The notes under the pieces are model-generated. The model was given only the letters and a program-made list of their open reading frames with translations. It was not told the origin of the DNA and searched no databases. Position numbers and translations under genes: made by a program. Shown piece by piece: positions 12,565-18,486 of a DNA stretch of 18,486 nucleotides (its first letter is position 1; each line of letters starts with the position of its first letter). The DNA comes from JBFFXF01 sp041569895 (GTDB taxonomy: Bacteria; Planctomycetota; UBA8108; JACQVS01), in contig JBFFXF010000142.1 of NCBI GenBank assembly GCA_041569895.1, positions 1 through 18,486 of the forward strand, in the 5' to 3' direction.

Positions 12565-13890
12565 ATGATGAGAACGAAGAGATCATCGACGACCGTCGCC
12601 TTGCTTGCGCCACTCGTCCTCGCACTCGGCTCCGGCGTGGCGCGCGCCGAGGAGGTCGACGAGGAGCCGCCCGCGGAGCACCGGCTCGCGCTCGAGTACC
12701 TGGTCGGCCGCCTCGAGGCGGGACCCGAGAACATCTCGCGTGTCCTCAGGCAGTACAGCGCGATCGAGTCGTCGCGTCGCTGGGACGAGTTCGCGCGGCG
12801 CGAGATCCACATCGCGCTCCTGCGCGCGCTGGGAAAGATCGACGATCCCGCCATCGAGCGTGCCGCAGAGACGCTCCTCGGCGGCAGCGGGCGCTCGCAG
12901 CAGGCGGCGCGGATCCTGATGATGAAGGTCCTCATCGGTGATCGGTTCCCGCAGAGCCGCGATGAGCGCGTCGCCACCCTCGTCGAGGTCACCCGCAGCC
13001 GCGACCAGCGCACGGCGGTGTGGGCGCTGCGGCTTCTCGGCGATTCGCGCTGGAAGGAGTCGGTCGGCGCGCTGATCGACATCCTCCGGCGCGAGGAGAA
13101 GGAGAACGCGACCGAGAGCCTCACCTGGAACGTGGCGAGCGGAGAGCTCTACCGGCTGCTCGGCAAGCACGCGCAGCGCGGCGAGACCGCGGACCACATC
13201 CGCCGCCAGTGGGAGGAGCGCGGGCGGAAGCTTCCCGAGAAGGCCGACTTCGAGCCGGTCGCCTCGGGCGAGCGCACGGTATCGTTCTTCGGAGAGATGA
13301 TCTCGCCGCGATCGGCCTTCGTCGTCGACGTCTCGGGCAGCATGAAGCAGTCGACCTCGGTCATCGACATCGCCGCGGAGCGAGGGCGCACGGCCGCGGG
13401 CAGGGGACGCATCCTCGCCGGCCCGAAGGAGCCGAAGATCGACATCGTCAAGCGCGAGCTGGAGCGCTCCCTGTCGAGCCTGCTGCCGCACTACGAGTTC
13501 ACCGTCATCAGCTACGAGAGCGAGTACCGCCCCTGGCGCGGTCGCGGGGGCCTGCGGCTCCACAAGGCGTCGCGGAGGAACGCCGAGTCGGCCGTCGGCT
13601 TCACCCGGGCGCTCGAGGCGGGCAGCGGCACCAACATCCACGACTCGCTCGCGGCCGCGCTGGTTATCCCCGAGGTGGAGACCGTCTACCTGCTCTCCGA
13701 CGGCGTGCCGAGCGTCGGCGGCGACAAGAACGCCGTGCGACGCCGAGTCGACGCGCTCAATTACCTTCTCGGCGTGCGCGTCATCACTTTCGGCTTCGCG
13801 GCGGAGGACACCGGGTCGTTCGACGAGGAGTTCATGCAGCGACTGGCGCGCGAGAACTGGGGGTGGTACCGTCGGCTCAACAAGCGCTGA
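12565..13890 (+). CDS. Exported von Willebrand factor A domain protein with HEAT-like N-terminal part
   Basis: The 441-residue product starts with a signal peptide (positive n-region MRTKR, hydrophobic core about 11-23, cleavage near ARA|EE at 26-29). Residues about 40-215 are helical and resemble HEAT-like repeats (for example ALLRALGKIDDPAIERAAE and AVWALRLLGDS). Residues about 248-436 are a vWA domain with a complete MIDAS metal site: DVSGS at 255-259, T356 (SGTNIHDS) and D379 (LLSDGVPS). Such domains bind protein ligands through a divalent metal, outside the cytoplasm in this case. The partner is unknown. A second ATG at 12568 is equally usable. AGGA a few bases upstream may serve as ribosome binding site. 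Secreted vWA proteins of this layout are frequent in Planctomycetota, from general knowledge. Confidence 0.82.
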   Translation: MMRTKRSSTTVALLAPLVLALGSGVARAEEVDEEPPAEHRLALEYLVGRLEAGPENISRVLRQYSAIESSRRWDEFARREIHIALLRALGKIDDPAIERAAETLLGGSGRSQQAARILMMKVLIGDRFPQSRDERVATLVEVTRSRDQRTAVWALRLLGDSRWKESVGALIDILRREEKENATESLTWNVASGELYRLLGKHAQRGETADHIRRQWEERGRKLPEKADFEPVASGERTVSFFGEMISPRSAFVVDVSGSMKQSTSVIDIAAERGRTAAGRGRILAGPKEPKIDIVKRELERSLSSLLPHYEFTVISYESEYRPWRGRGGLRLHKASRRNAESAVGFTRALEAGSGTNIHDSLAAALVIPEVETVYLLSDGVPSVGGDKNAVRRRVDALNYLLGVRVITFGFAAEDTGSFDEEFMQRLARENWGWYRRLNKR

Positions 13891-13928
13891 GCGCGGTCGC
13901 GTCAGCGGGAGGGCAGGCGCCGCCGGCC

Positions 13929-13962
13929 AAAAAGAGAAAGCCGCAGCCCGTGGGCCGCGGCT
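13929..13962 (-). terminator. Intrinsic terminator of the tRNA-Leu gene
   Basis: Read on the minus strand, a hairpin with 12-base arms (13962-13951 and 13950-13939, two mismatches) is followed at once by TTTCTCTTTTT (13939-13929). It lies 14 bases beyond the CCA end of the tRNA, which makes it a convincing rho-independent terminator. It also sits in the convergent gap after the vWA gene. Confidence 0.8.
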
Positions 13963-13975
13963 CTGATCATTCGTC

Positions 13976-14063
13976 TGGTGCCGAGGAAAGGACTCGAACC
14001 TTCACCCGGGTAAACCGGACTGGCACCTGAAGCCAGCGCGTCTGCCAATTCCGCCACCTCGGC
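13976..14063 (-). tRNA. tRNA-Leu, anticodon CAG, 3' CCA encoded
   Basis: The minus strand gives an 88-base tRNA. The acceptor arms GCCGAGG and CCTCGGC pair perfectly, followed by A and an encoded CCA. The D-arm GGCGGAATTGGCAGACGC, the anticodon loop in GGCTTCAGGTGCC (anticodon CAG), a long variable arm (CCGGTTTACCCGG) and the T-loop GGTTCGAGTCC are all present. The large variable arm and the anticodon identify a class II leucine tRNA reading CUG. It is transcribed opposite to its neighbours and has its own terminator. Confidence 0.96.
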
Positions 14064-14177
14064 GCAGTGTTGGAAAGACCGCCAGTGTAACGTCGGTCCG
14101 GGGTTCGTCAAGGTCCTGTCCCGTCGTCCGTCTCTCCGGGGACGGGGGACGGAAGGGGAGAAGGGACGGAGCGGACG

Positions 14178-14636
14178 GTGGCCACGACGAAGGAGATCCG
14201 CAACAAGAAGGCGTTCTTCCAGTACCACGTCCTCGAGAAGCTCGAGGCGGGGATCGCGCTCCAGGGAACCGAGGTGAAGTCGGTGCGCGAGGGGAACGTC
14301 AGCCTCGCCGAGAGCTACGCCCGCCTCGACGGCGACGAGGTGTTCCTCGTCGGCTGCCACATCCCCGAGTACCGCGCCGGCGGCTGGACCAACCACGACC
14401 CGCTCCGAAAGCGCAAGCTGCTCCTCCACCGGCGCGAGATCGGCAAGCTGAGGGCGCGCATCGAGGAGAAGGGTCTGACCATCGTCCCGCTGCGGCTCTA
14501 CTTCAACAACCGCGGCTACCTCAAGGTGGAGCTCGGCGTCTGCCGCGGAAAGAAGCTCCACGACAAGCGTCAGACCGTCAAGGAGCGCGACGCGGACCGC
14601 GAGATCCGACGTCAGATGTCGGGACGATCCCGGTGA
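14178..14636 (+). CDS. smpB: SsrA-binding protein SmpB
   Basis: The 152-residue product is the standard SmpB length and shows family motifs throughout: EAGIALQGTEVKSVREG at 23-39, HIPEYRAG at 61-68, NHDPLRKRKLLLH at 72-84 and the basic C-terminal tail GKKLHDKRQTVKERD at 124-138. SmpB binds tmRNA and brings it with alanyl charge to stalled ribosomes for trans-translation in the cytoplasm, and its tail fits into the empty mRNA channel. The start is GTG 14178, supported by GGAG six bases upstream and by the conserved N-terminus. The stop overlaps the GTG of the sigma factor gene by four bases, so the two are translationally coupled. No ssrA gene was recognised in the window. Confidence 0.96.
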   Translation: MATTKEIRNKKAFFQYHVLEKLEAGIALQGTEVKSVREGNVSLAESYARLDGDEVFLVGCHIPEYRAGGWTNHDPLRKRKLLLHRREIGKLRARIEEKGLTIVPLRLYFNNRGYLKVELGVCRGKKLHDKRQTVKERDADREIRRQMSGRSR

Positions 14637-15181
14637 CGTCGCCGGAGAGCCCTCTTCTCCGCGAGCTCATCGAACGATACGAGACGATGGCGCGCAGGTA
14701 CGTCGCCAAGTGGGTCGACGACGCCGATCGCGCCGAGGACGTCTACCAGGGCGCCGTGCAGGCGATCCTCGAGTCGCGGAAGGGTTTCTGCTCTCTCGCG
14801 CACCTGCGCAATTACTTCTTCGTGGCGCTCAGGAACGCGGCCATCGACGAGCTGCGCGCGCGCGGGCGCAGTCCCGAGGTATCGATCGACGGCGAGGCGC
14901 TCGCCCGGCTGGCGGTCGCGGACGCATCGGGCCCGCGCGATCGGTTGCTCGCCGAGGAGGAGGCCGAGCGGCTCCGTGCGCGCCTCGCGCGTCTCGAGGC
15001 GGCCATCGATCGGCTGCCGCCCGCCGACCGTGACCTGCTGCGCTGGCGGTTCTGGGAGCGGAAGAGCTTCCGCGAGATCGGCGAGCGCGTCGGTGCGCCG
15101 ATCTCGACGCTGAAGTCGCGCGAGGACCGCATCCTCAGGCAGCTCCAGAAAACCGTCGGAAAGGACGAGGTCGGGGCGTAA
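14633..15181 (+). CDS. ECF-type (sigma-70 family) RNA polymerase sigma factor
   Basis: The 182-residue protein has only the two regions of ECF sigma factors. Region 2 spans about residues 10-78 (ADRAEDVYQGAVQAIL and LRNYFFVALRNAAIDELR, the core-binding and -10 part). Region 4 spans about 120-175 (LPPADRDLLRWRFWERKSFREIGERV, then an HTH ending STLKSREDRILRQLQ). It should direct polymerase to a small stress or envelope regulon. The start is GTG 14633, sharing GTGA with the smpB stop. The anti-sigma gene begins 13 bases after its stop and the TPR-CHAT gene follows directly, so its activity is probably set by those two products. No matching promoter motif could be recognised upstream of the operon to show autoregulation. 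Confidence 0.92.
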   Translation: MTSPESPLLRELIERYETMARRYVAKWVDDADRAEDVYQGAVQAILESRKGFCSLAHLRNYFFVALRNAAIDELRARGRSPEVSIDGEALARLAVADASGPRDRLLAEEEAERLRARLARLEAAIDRLPPADRDLLRWRFWERKSFREIGERVGAPISTLKSREDRILRQLQKTVGKDEVGA

Positions 15182-15194
15182 TGATGGAAAGACC

Positions 15195-15932
15195 ATGGCG
15201 TGCACCCCCGCGAACCACCAGCGCCTGATCGACTTCGCCCGTGGCGATCTCGGCGCGGTCGAGTCGGACGAGCTCCTCGTCCACGTGCTCGAATGCCGCT
15301 CGTGCGGCGACGAGCTCGACCTGCTCGCCGACGTCACCGAGACGCTCCGACCGACGGCCGTCGAAGCGGGCGTCGAGGCGGGCGTCGAGGCGGGCGGCGC
15401 GCTGTTCCTCCGTCGCGCCGCGCTCGCCGCCGCGGCGTCGGTGCTCGTGGCGGTGGGGGTCTGGGCCGTCGTCGACGTCCTCACGCCGCCGCAGCGTGAG
15501 CTCGCGCGTCTCGCCGACCTGACGCCGCTTCCCTTCATCTCGGGAAGGCTGCGCAGCCCCGGCGACGGTCGCGAGCCGCGATACGAGCAGGCGATGGGGC
15601 GATACGCCGATGGTGACCACGCCGCGGCCGCGGAACAGCTGGCGGAGCTCTTGCGCGGGGACCCCGGCGACGACAAGCTGCGGATTTACCTCGGCATCTC
15701 GTTGCTCCATCTCGACCGCCCGGACGCCGCGATCGAGGCGCTCGGGCCCGCCGCCGCCAGCGAGGTGGAGCTCATCGCCGAGCAGGCGCTCTGGTATCTG
15801 GGCATGGCGCATCTCCTGCGCGACGACGGTCCGGCAGCGCGAGCCAGCTTCCAGGCGCTCGTCGACCGTGGTCGCAGCTATCGCGTCAACGCGGCGGAGA
15901 TGCTGGCCGCTCTCGAGGAGGCGGAGGCGTGA
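15195..15932 (+). CDS. Membrane anti-sigma factor with zinc-finger N-terminus and TPR-like tail
   Basis: The 245-residue protein carries a ZAS/zf-HC2 motif H30-x3-C34-x2-C37 (HVLECRSC), typical of anti-sigma factors that hold ECF sigma factors in the cytoplasm. A single transmembrane helix at about 75-96 (LAAAASVLVAVGVWAVVDVL) follows a basic pair RR at 73-74, giving an N-in topology. The outer part, about 125-245, is helical and TPR-like (YEQAMGRYADGDHAAAAEQLAELL, then two similar units). A Val-Glu-Ala-Gly run at 56-67 before the membrane comes from a 12-base DNA repeat. It lies 13 bases after the sigma gene and overlaps the CHAT gene start. Start ATG 15195 has GGAAAG upstream. The predicted role is to inhibit the adjacent sigma factor until a signal, possibly proteolysis, releases it. 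Confidence 0.85.
   Translation: MACTPANHQRLIDFARGDLGAVESDELLVHVLECRSCGDELDLLADVTETLRPTAVEAGVEAGVEAGGALFLRRAALAAAASVLVAVGVWAVVDVLTPPQRELARLADLTPLPFISGRLRSPGDGREPRYEQAMGRYADGDHAAAAEQLAELLRGDPGDDKLRIYLGISLLHLDRPDAAIEALGPAAASEVELIAEQALWYLGMAHLLRDDGPAARASFQALVDRGRSYRVNAAEMLAALEEAEA
15360..15395. repeat. In-frame 12-bp triplicate inside the anti-sigma gene
   Basis: GTCGAAGCGGGC and two copies of GTCGAGGCGGGC stand head to tail and encode VEAG three times, just before the transmembrane helix. Copy number can change without breaking the frame. Confidence 0.85.
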
Positions 15933-18486
15933 TGTCGTGGCTCGCGCTGGTCGTTGCGGTCTCGATGGCGGGCCAGTCGACGGCGGCCGAGAAGTCGTTC
16001 CCCGAGCGGCTCATCGATGCCGTGATGGCGGGAAATCCGGCCTCGGCGGCCCTCGTCGCCGAGGATCGGCGAGCCGCCTTCCGGATGTTCCACTTCTACA
16101 CCTCGGCGTGCGTCGGGTGGCGCCTCGATGGGGACGTCGCCCGGTACGACCACTTCTGGTCGTTCAGCGAGAAGCTCGCCTCGATCTATGACGCCGTCGA
16201 CGGGGGCGATGCCCTGACGCGCGCCCTGGAGCGGTACCGCGCCATCGTCTCGGAGCACGCGCGGGTCAAGGTCGACGCCGACCGCTCGTTTCGCGACGCG
16301 GAGCGAGCGCTCGCGGAGCGTCGATTCGCTGACGCGGCGCGCGAATCGCTCGCCGCGCTCGCAACGTACCGCTCGATCGGCGACACGCGCCAGGAGGGCC
16401 TGGCGCGCCAGCTGCTCTCGCACCTGCCCGCGACGGTGCGGTCTCGACGGGAGACCGAGCTCGACGTCGAGGCGGCGTGCCGGCTCTTCCGGGAGGCGGG
16501 AGACCACTGGCGCGAGGCGGAGGTGCGCGGGCGTCGCGTCGAGATTCTTCGTCGCGGCGGATACGCGCACGCCGTCCTCGAGGACCTCGAGCGGTTGCGG
16601 GAGCTCTTCGAGCGCACCGGCCAGGTCGACCAGGCGTGGTGGGCCCGTCTCAACATCGCCGTCGCGGAGTATCACGTCGGCCACCCGGCGCGCGCGCTCG
16701 AGGCGCTCGCCGCCTGCGAGTCCCACTACCGCGACCGTGGTTCGCCGGTCTTCCTGTCGTTCGCCATCGCGCAATCCGCCGCGTCCCTGACGGCGCTCGG
16801 AAGGTACGGCGAGGGCGTGCGCCGCTTTCACGAGGCGCTCGACGCGCTCGGAGAGGACGACGCGCACCTCGAGGCGCGCGCTCGCGTCACCATGCAGTTC
16901 GGCGGCGTCCTCGACGAGCTCGGCCTCTACGAGCGCGCCGAGGAGCGGCTTCGGGAGGCGCTCGAGCTCGCCACTCGATGCGGTGCGGCCGACGTCCAGG
17001 GCTCGACGCTCAACGTGCTCGCGCGCCTCGAGCTCGACCGTGGGGAGCCCCGCAAGGCGGAGGGGCACCTGAGACAGGGCGGCGACCTCGTCGGCGGCGA
17101 CACCATCGACCGGGCGGTCAACCGGCGCCTTCTCGGGCTCGCGCTGCTCGCCCGCGAGGACGCCGCCGGACTCGACCTCCTCGAGGAGGCGCGACGGTCC
17201 TTCGAGCGACTCGGCAGCGCGTTCGACGTCGCGCTCTGCGACGTGGACACCGGTGACGCGCTGGCGCTCCTCGGCCGCCGCGGCGATGCTCGCGCCCGCT
17301 TCGAGGCGGCGCTGGCGACGGCCGCGAGGTTTCCCGAGGTGGCGTGGCGGGCGCACGCCGGGCTCGGTGTCGTCAGGGAGCAGGAAGGCGACCTCGATGG
17401 GGCCGTCGATGCCTTCAGGGCGGCCGTGTCGGTGACCGAGTCGATCCTCCTGAACGCGCGCATCGATGCGCTGCGCACGAACCTGCTCGGCTCGCGTCTC
17501 GCGCCGTCGCGGCGACTCGTCGCGCTGCTCGTTCGGCGCGGCGAGATCGAGGAGGCGCTCCGGGAGGCGCAGCGCTTCCGCGCCCGCGCCGCGGCGGACC
17601 GCCTGAGGGCTTCCGGTCCGCGCGTGCTCGAGAAGCTGCGCGGACCCCTCGCCGCCGACCGCGACCGGCTACGCGCGCGCATGCAGACCTTGGCGCGACG
17701 ACTCGATCTCGAGAGCGGGGCCGACGCCCGCGAGGAGCGGCTCGAGAACGAGCTCGCCACGCTCCGGTCGCGCTACCGCGATGTTCTGACGCGCATCGCC
17801 CTCGAGGACCCGCGCGCGGGAGAGGTCCTCGGCGCGCACCGTCCCCTCGACCTCGACGCCATCCGCCGATCGCTGGGTCGCCTCCGGGCCGCGGCGCTCC
17901 TCTATCTGGTCACGCCCGAGCGGAGCCACCTGTGGACGCTCCGCGCCGACGGCCTCCGGCACCACGAGATCCGCGCGGGCGAGGAGGAGCTGCGCGAGCT
18001 GATCGATCGTCTGAGGATTCCATTCACCAGGTTTCGCGGCGGATCCGTGGATCTGACGAGTCTCGAGTTCGACACCGCGGCAGCCCATCGTCTCCATCAC
18101 CTGCTCGTGGAGCCGGTGGCCGAGCGGCTCGACGACGTCGACCGCCTCGTCATCATCCCGGACGGCGTGCTCCACCACGTGCCGTTCGAGGCGCTCGTGA
18201 TCTCCGGCGAGCGCGGGCGCATCGACCACCGGCACCTCTTCCGCGAGTACCGAGACTGTCGCTATCTGATCGAGCGCTGGGAGGTGACGTACCTGCCGTC
18301 GCCACGACCGCTCGAATCCGACGGGGATCGCAGCGACGATCGGCAGGGAAGGGTCCTGGTTGTCGCCGATCCCGCGACACGCGCGCCACCGACCGGCGCG
18401 ACGTCACGACGTCGTGGCGGTCCGCTCCCGTCGGCCCTGGCCGAGGCGCGCGCGATCGAGCGGGCGCTCGGACCCGGATCGGTCAC
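15932..18486 (+). CDS. TPR-CHAT caspase-like protease, 3' end cut by the window
   Basis: The frame is open from ATG 15932 to the window end (851 complete codons). Residues 1-19 look like a signal peptide or anchor (LALVVAVSMAG, possible cleavage TAA|EK), though the n-region has no positive charge. About 60-560 is a long array of helical TPR-like units (for example ALEALAACESHYRDRG, RAEERLREALELATRCG and ARARFEAALATAARF). About 560-630 is Arg/Glu-rich and possibly coiled coil. From about 650 a CHAT domain begins (ALLYLVTPERSHLWTL; LVIIPDGVLHHVPFEALV at about 739-756; YLIERWEVTYLPSPRPL). CHAT domains are caspase-like cysteine peptidases whose catalytic His and Cys lie further on, beyond base 18486, so activity cannot be judged. 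The ATG overlaps the anti-sigma stop (TGATG), implying translational coupling. The anti-sigma factor is the obvious candidate substrate, by inference. Confidence 0.85.
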   Translation, partial: MSWLALVVAVSMAGQSTAAEKSFPERLIDAVMAGNPASAALVAEDRRAAFRMFHFYTSACVGWRLDGDVARYDHFWSFSEKLASIYDAVDGGDALTRALERYRAIVSEHARVKVDADRSFRDAERALAERRFADAARESLAALATYRSIGDTRQEGLARQLLSHLPATVRSRRETELDVEAACRLFREAGDHWREAEVRGRRVEILRRGGYAHAVLEDLERLRELFERTGQVDQAWWARLNIAVAEYHVGHPARALEALAACESHYRDRGSPVFLSFAIAQSAASLTALGRYGEGVRRFHEALDALGEDDAHLEARARVTMQFGGVLDELGLYERAEERLREALELATRCGAADVQGSTLNVLARLELDRGEPRKAEGHLRQGGDLVGGDTIDRAVNRRLLGLALLAREDAAGLDLLEEARRSFERLGSAFDVALCDVDTGDALALLGRRGDARARFEAALATAARFPEVAWRAHAGLGVVREQEGDLDGAVDAFRAAVSVTESILLNARIDALRTNLLGSRLAPSRRLVALLVRRGEIEEALREAQRFRARAAADRLRASGPRVLEKLRGPLAADRDRLRARMQTLARRLDLESGADAREERLENELATLRSRYRDVLTRIALEDPRAGEVLGAHRPLDLDAIRRSLGRLRAAALLYLVTPERSHLWTLRADGLRHHEIRAGEEELRELIDRLRIPFTRFRGGSVDLTSLEFDTAAAHRLHHLLVEPVAERLDDVDRLVIIPDGVLHHVPFEALVISGERGRIDHRHLFREYRDCRYLIERWEVTYLPSPRPLESDGDRSDDRQGRVLVVADPATRAPPTGATSRRRGGPLPSALAEARAIERALGPGSV

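Noticed and set aside
11115..13124. 669-codon minus-strand frame opposite the aminotransferase and vWA genes
   Set aside because: It spans two real genes and their gap and has the composition of an antisense shadow.
13891..14177. tmRNA (ssrA) gene next to smpB
   Set aside because: The gap is filled by tRNA-Leu and its terminator. I see no tmRNA ends or tag-coding segment.

Overview
The window is GC-rich throughout (I estimate well over 65 % by eye, not computed) and densely coding. Gene content suggests a large-genome environmental bacterium: a giant Hanks-type kinase fused to a sigma-54 activator, a SpoIIE-type phosphatase with an FHA domain, an ECF sigma factor beside a TPR-CHAT protein, secreted vWA protein, class II cytochrome c, and a CdaZ-type c-di-AMP synthase. 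Planctomycetota fits best. Myxococcota or another deep GC-rich phylum is possible, because no rRNA or other phylogenetic marker lies here apart from smpB and one tRNA.

Left part (1-3299, + strand): the tail of an unidentified gene, a 310-base non-coding stretch with two families of ~14-bp tandem repeats, an exported cytochrome c'-like protein, a TIM-barrel sugar phosphate isomerase/epimerase, and a three-domain protein joining a PTS EIIA domain to a CdaZ-like diadenylate cyclase. A hexamer repeat and a small hairpin separate this from the convergent genes that follow.

Centre (3398-11041, - strand): a two-gene signalling operon. First comes a 1842-residue protein with Ser/Thr kinase, AAA/TPR, GAF-like, sigma-54 AAA+ and Fis-type HTH parts. 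A receiver-like/FHA/GAF/PP2C phosphatase follows 36 bases later. Kinase, phospho-Thr reader, phosphatase and transcription activator are thus packed into two polypeptides, suggesting phosphorylation-controlled sigma-54 transcription.

Right part (11223-18486, mostly +): a divergent PLP aminotransferase, an exported HEAT-like/vWA protein, tRNA-Leu(CAG) on the - strand with an intrinsic terminator, then a tightly coupled run smpB - ECF sigma factor - membrane anti-sigma factor with TPR-like tail - TPR-CHAT protease-like protein. The last gene is cut by the window end before its expected catalytic His and Cys.

The two most interesting systems are the sigma/anti-sigma/TPR-CHAT module, whose parts parallel the RpoE/Csx30/Csx29 output arm of type III-E CRISPR but with no CRISPR array or gRAMP gene in the window, and the EIIA-CdaZ fusion, which could couple PTS phosphorylation state to c-di-AMP synthesis.
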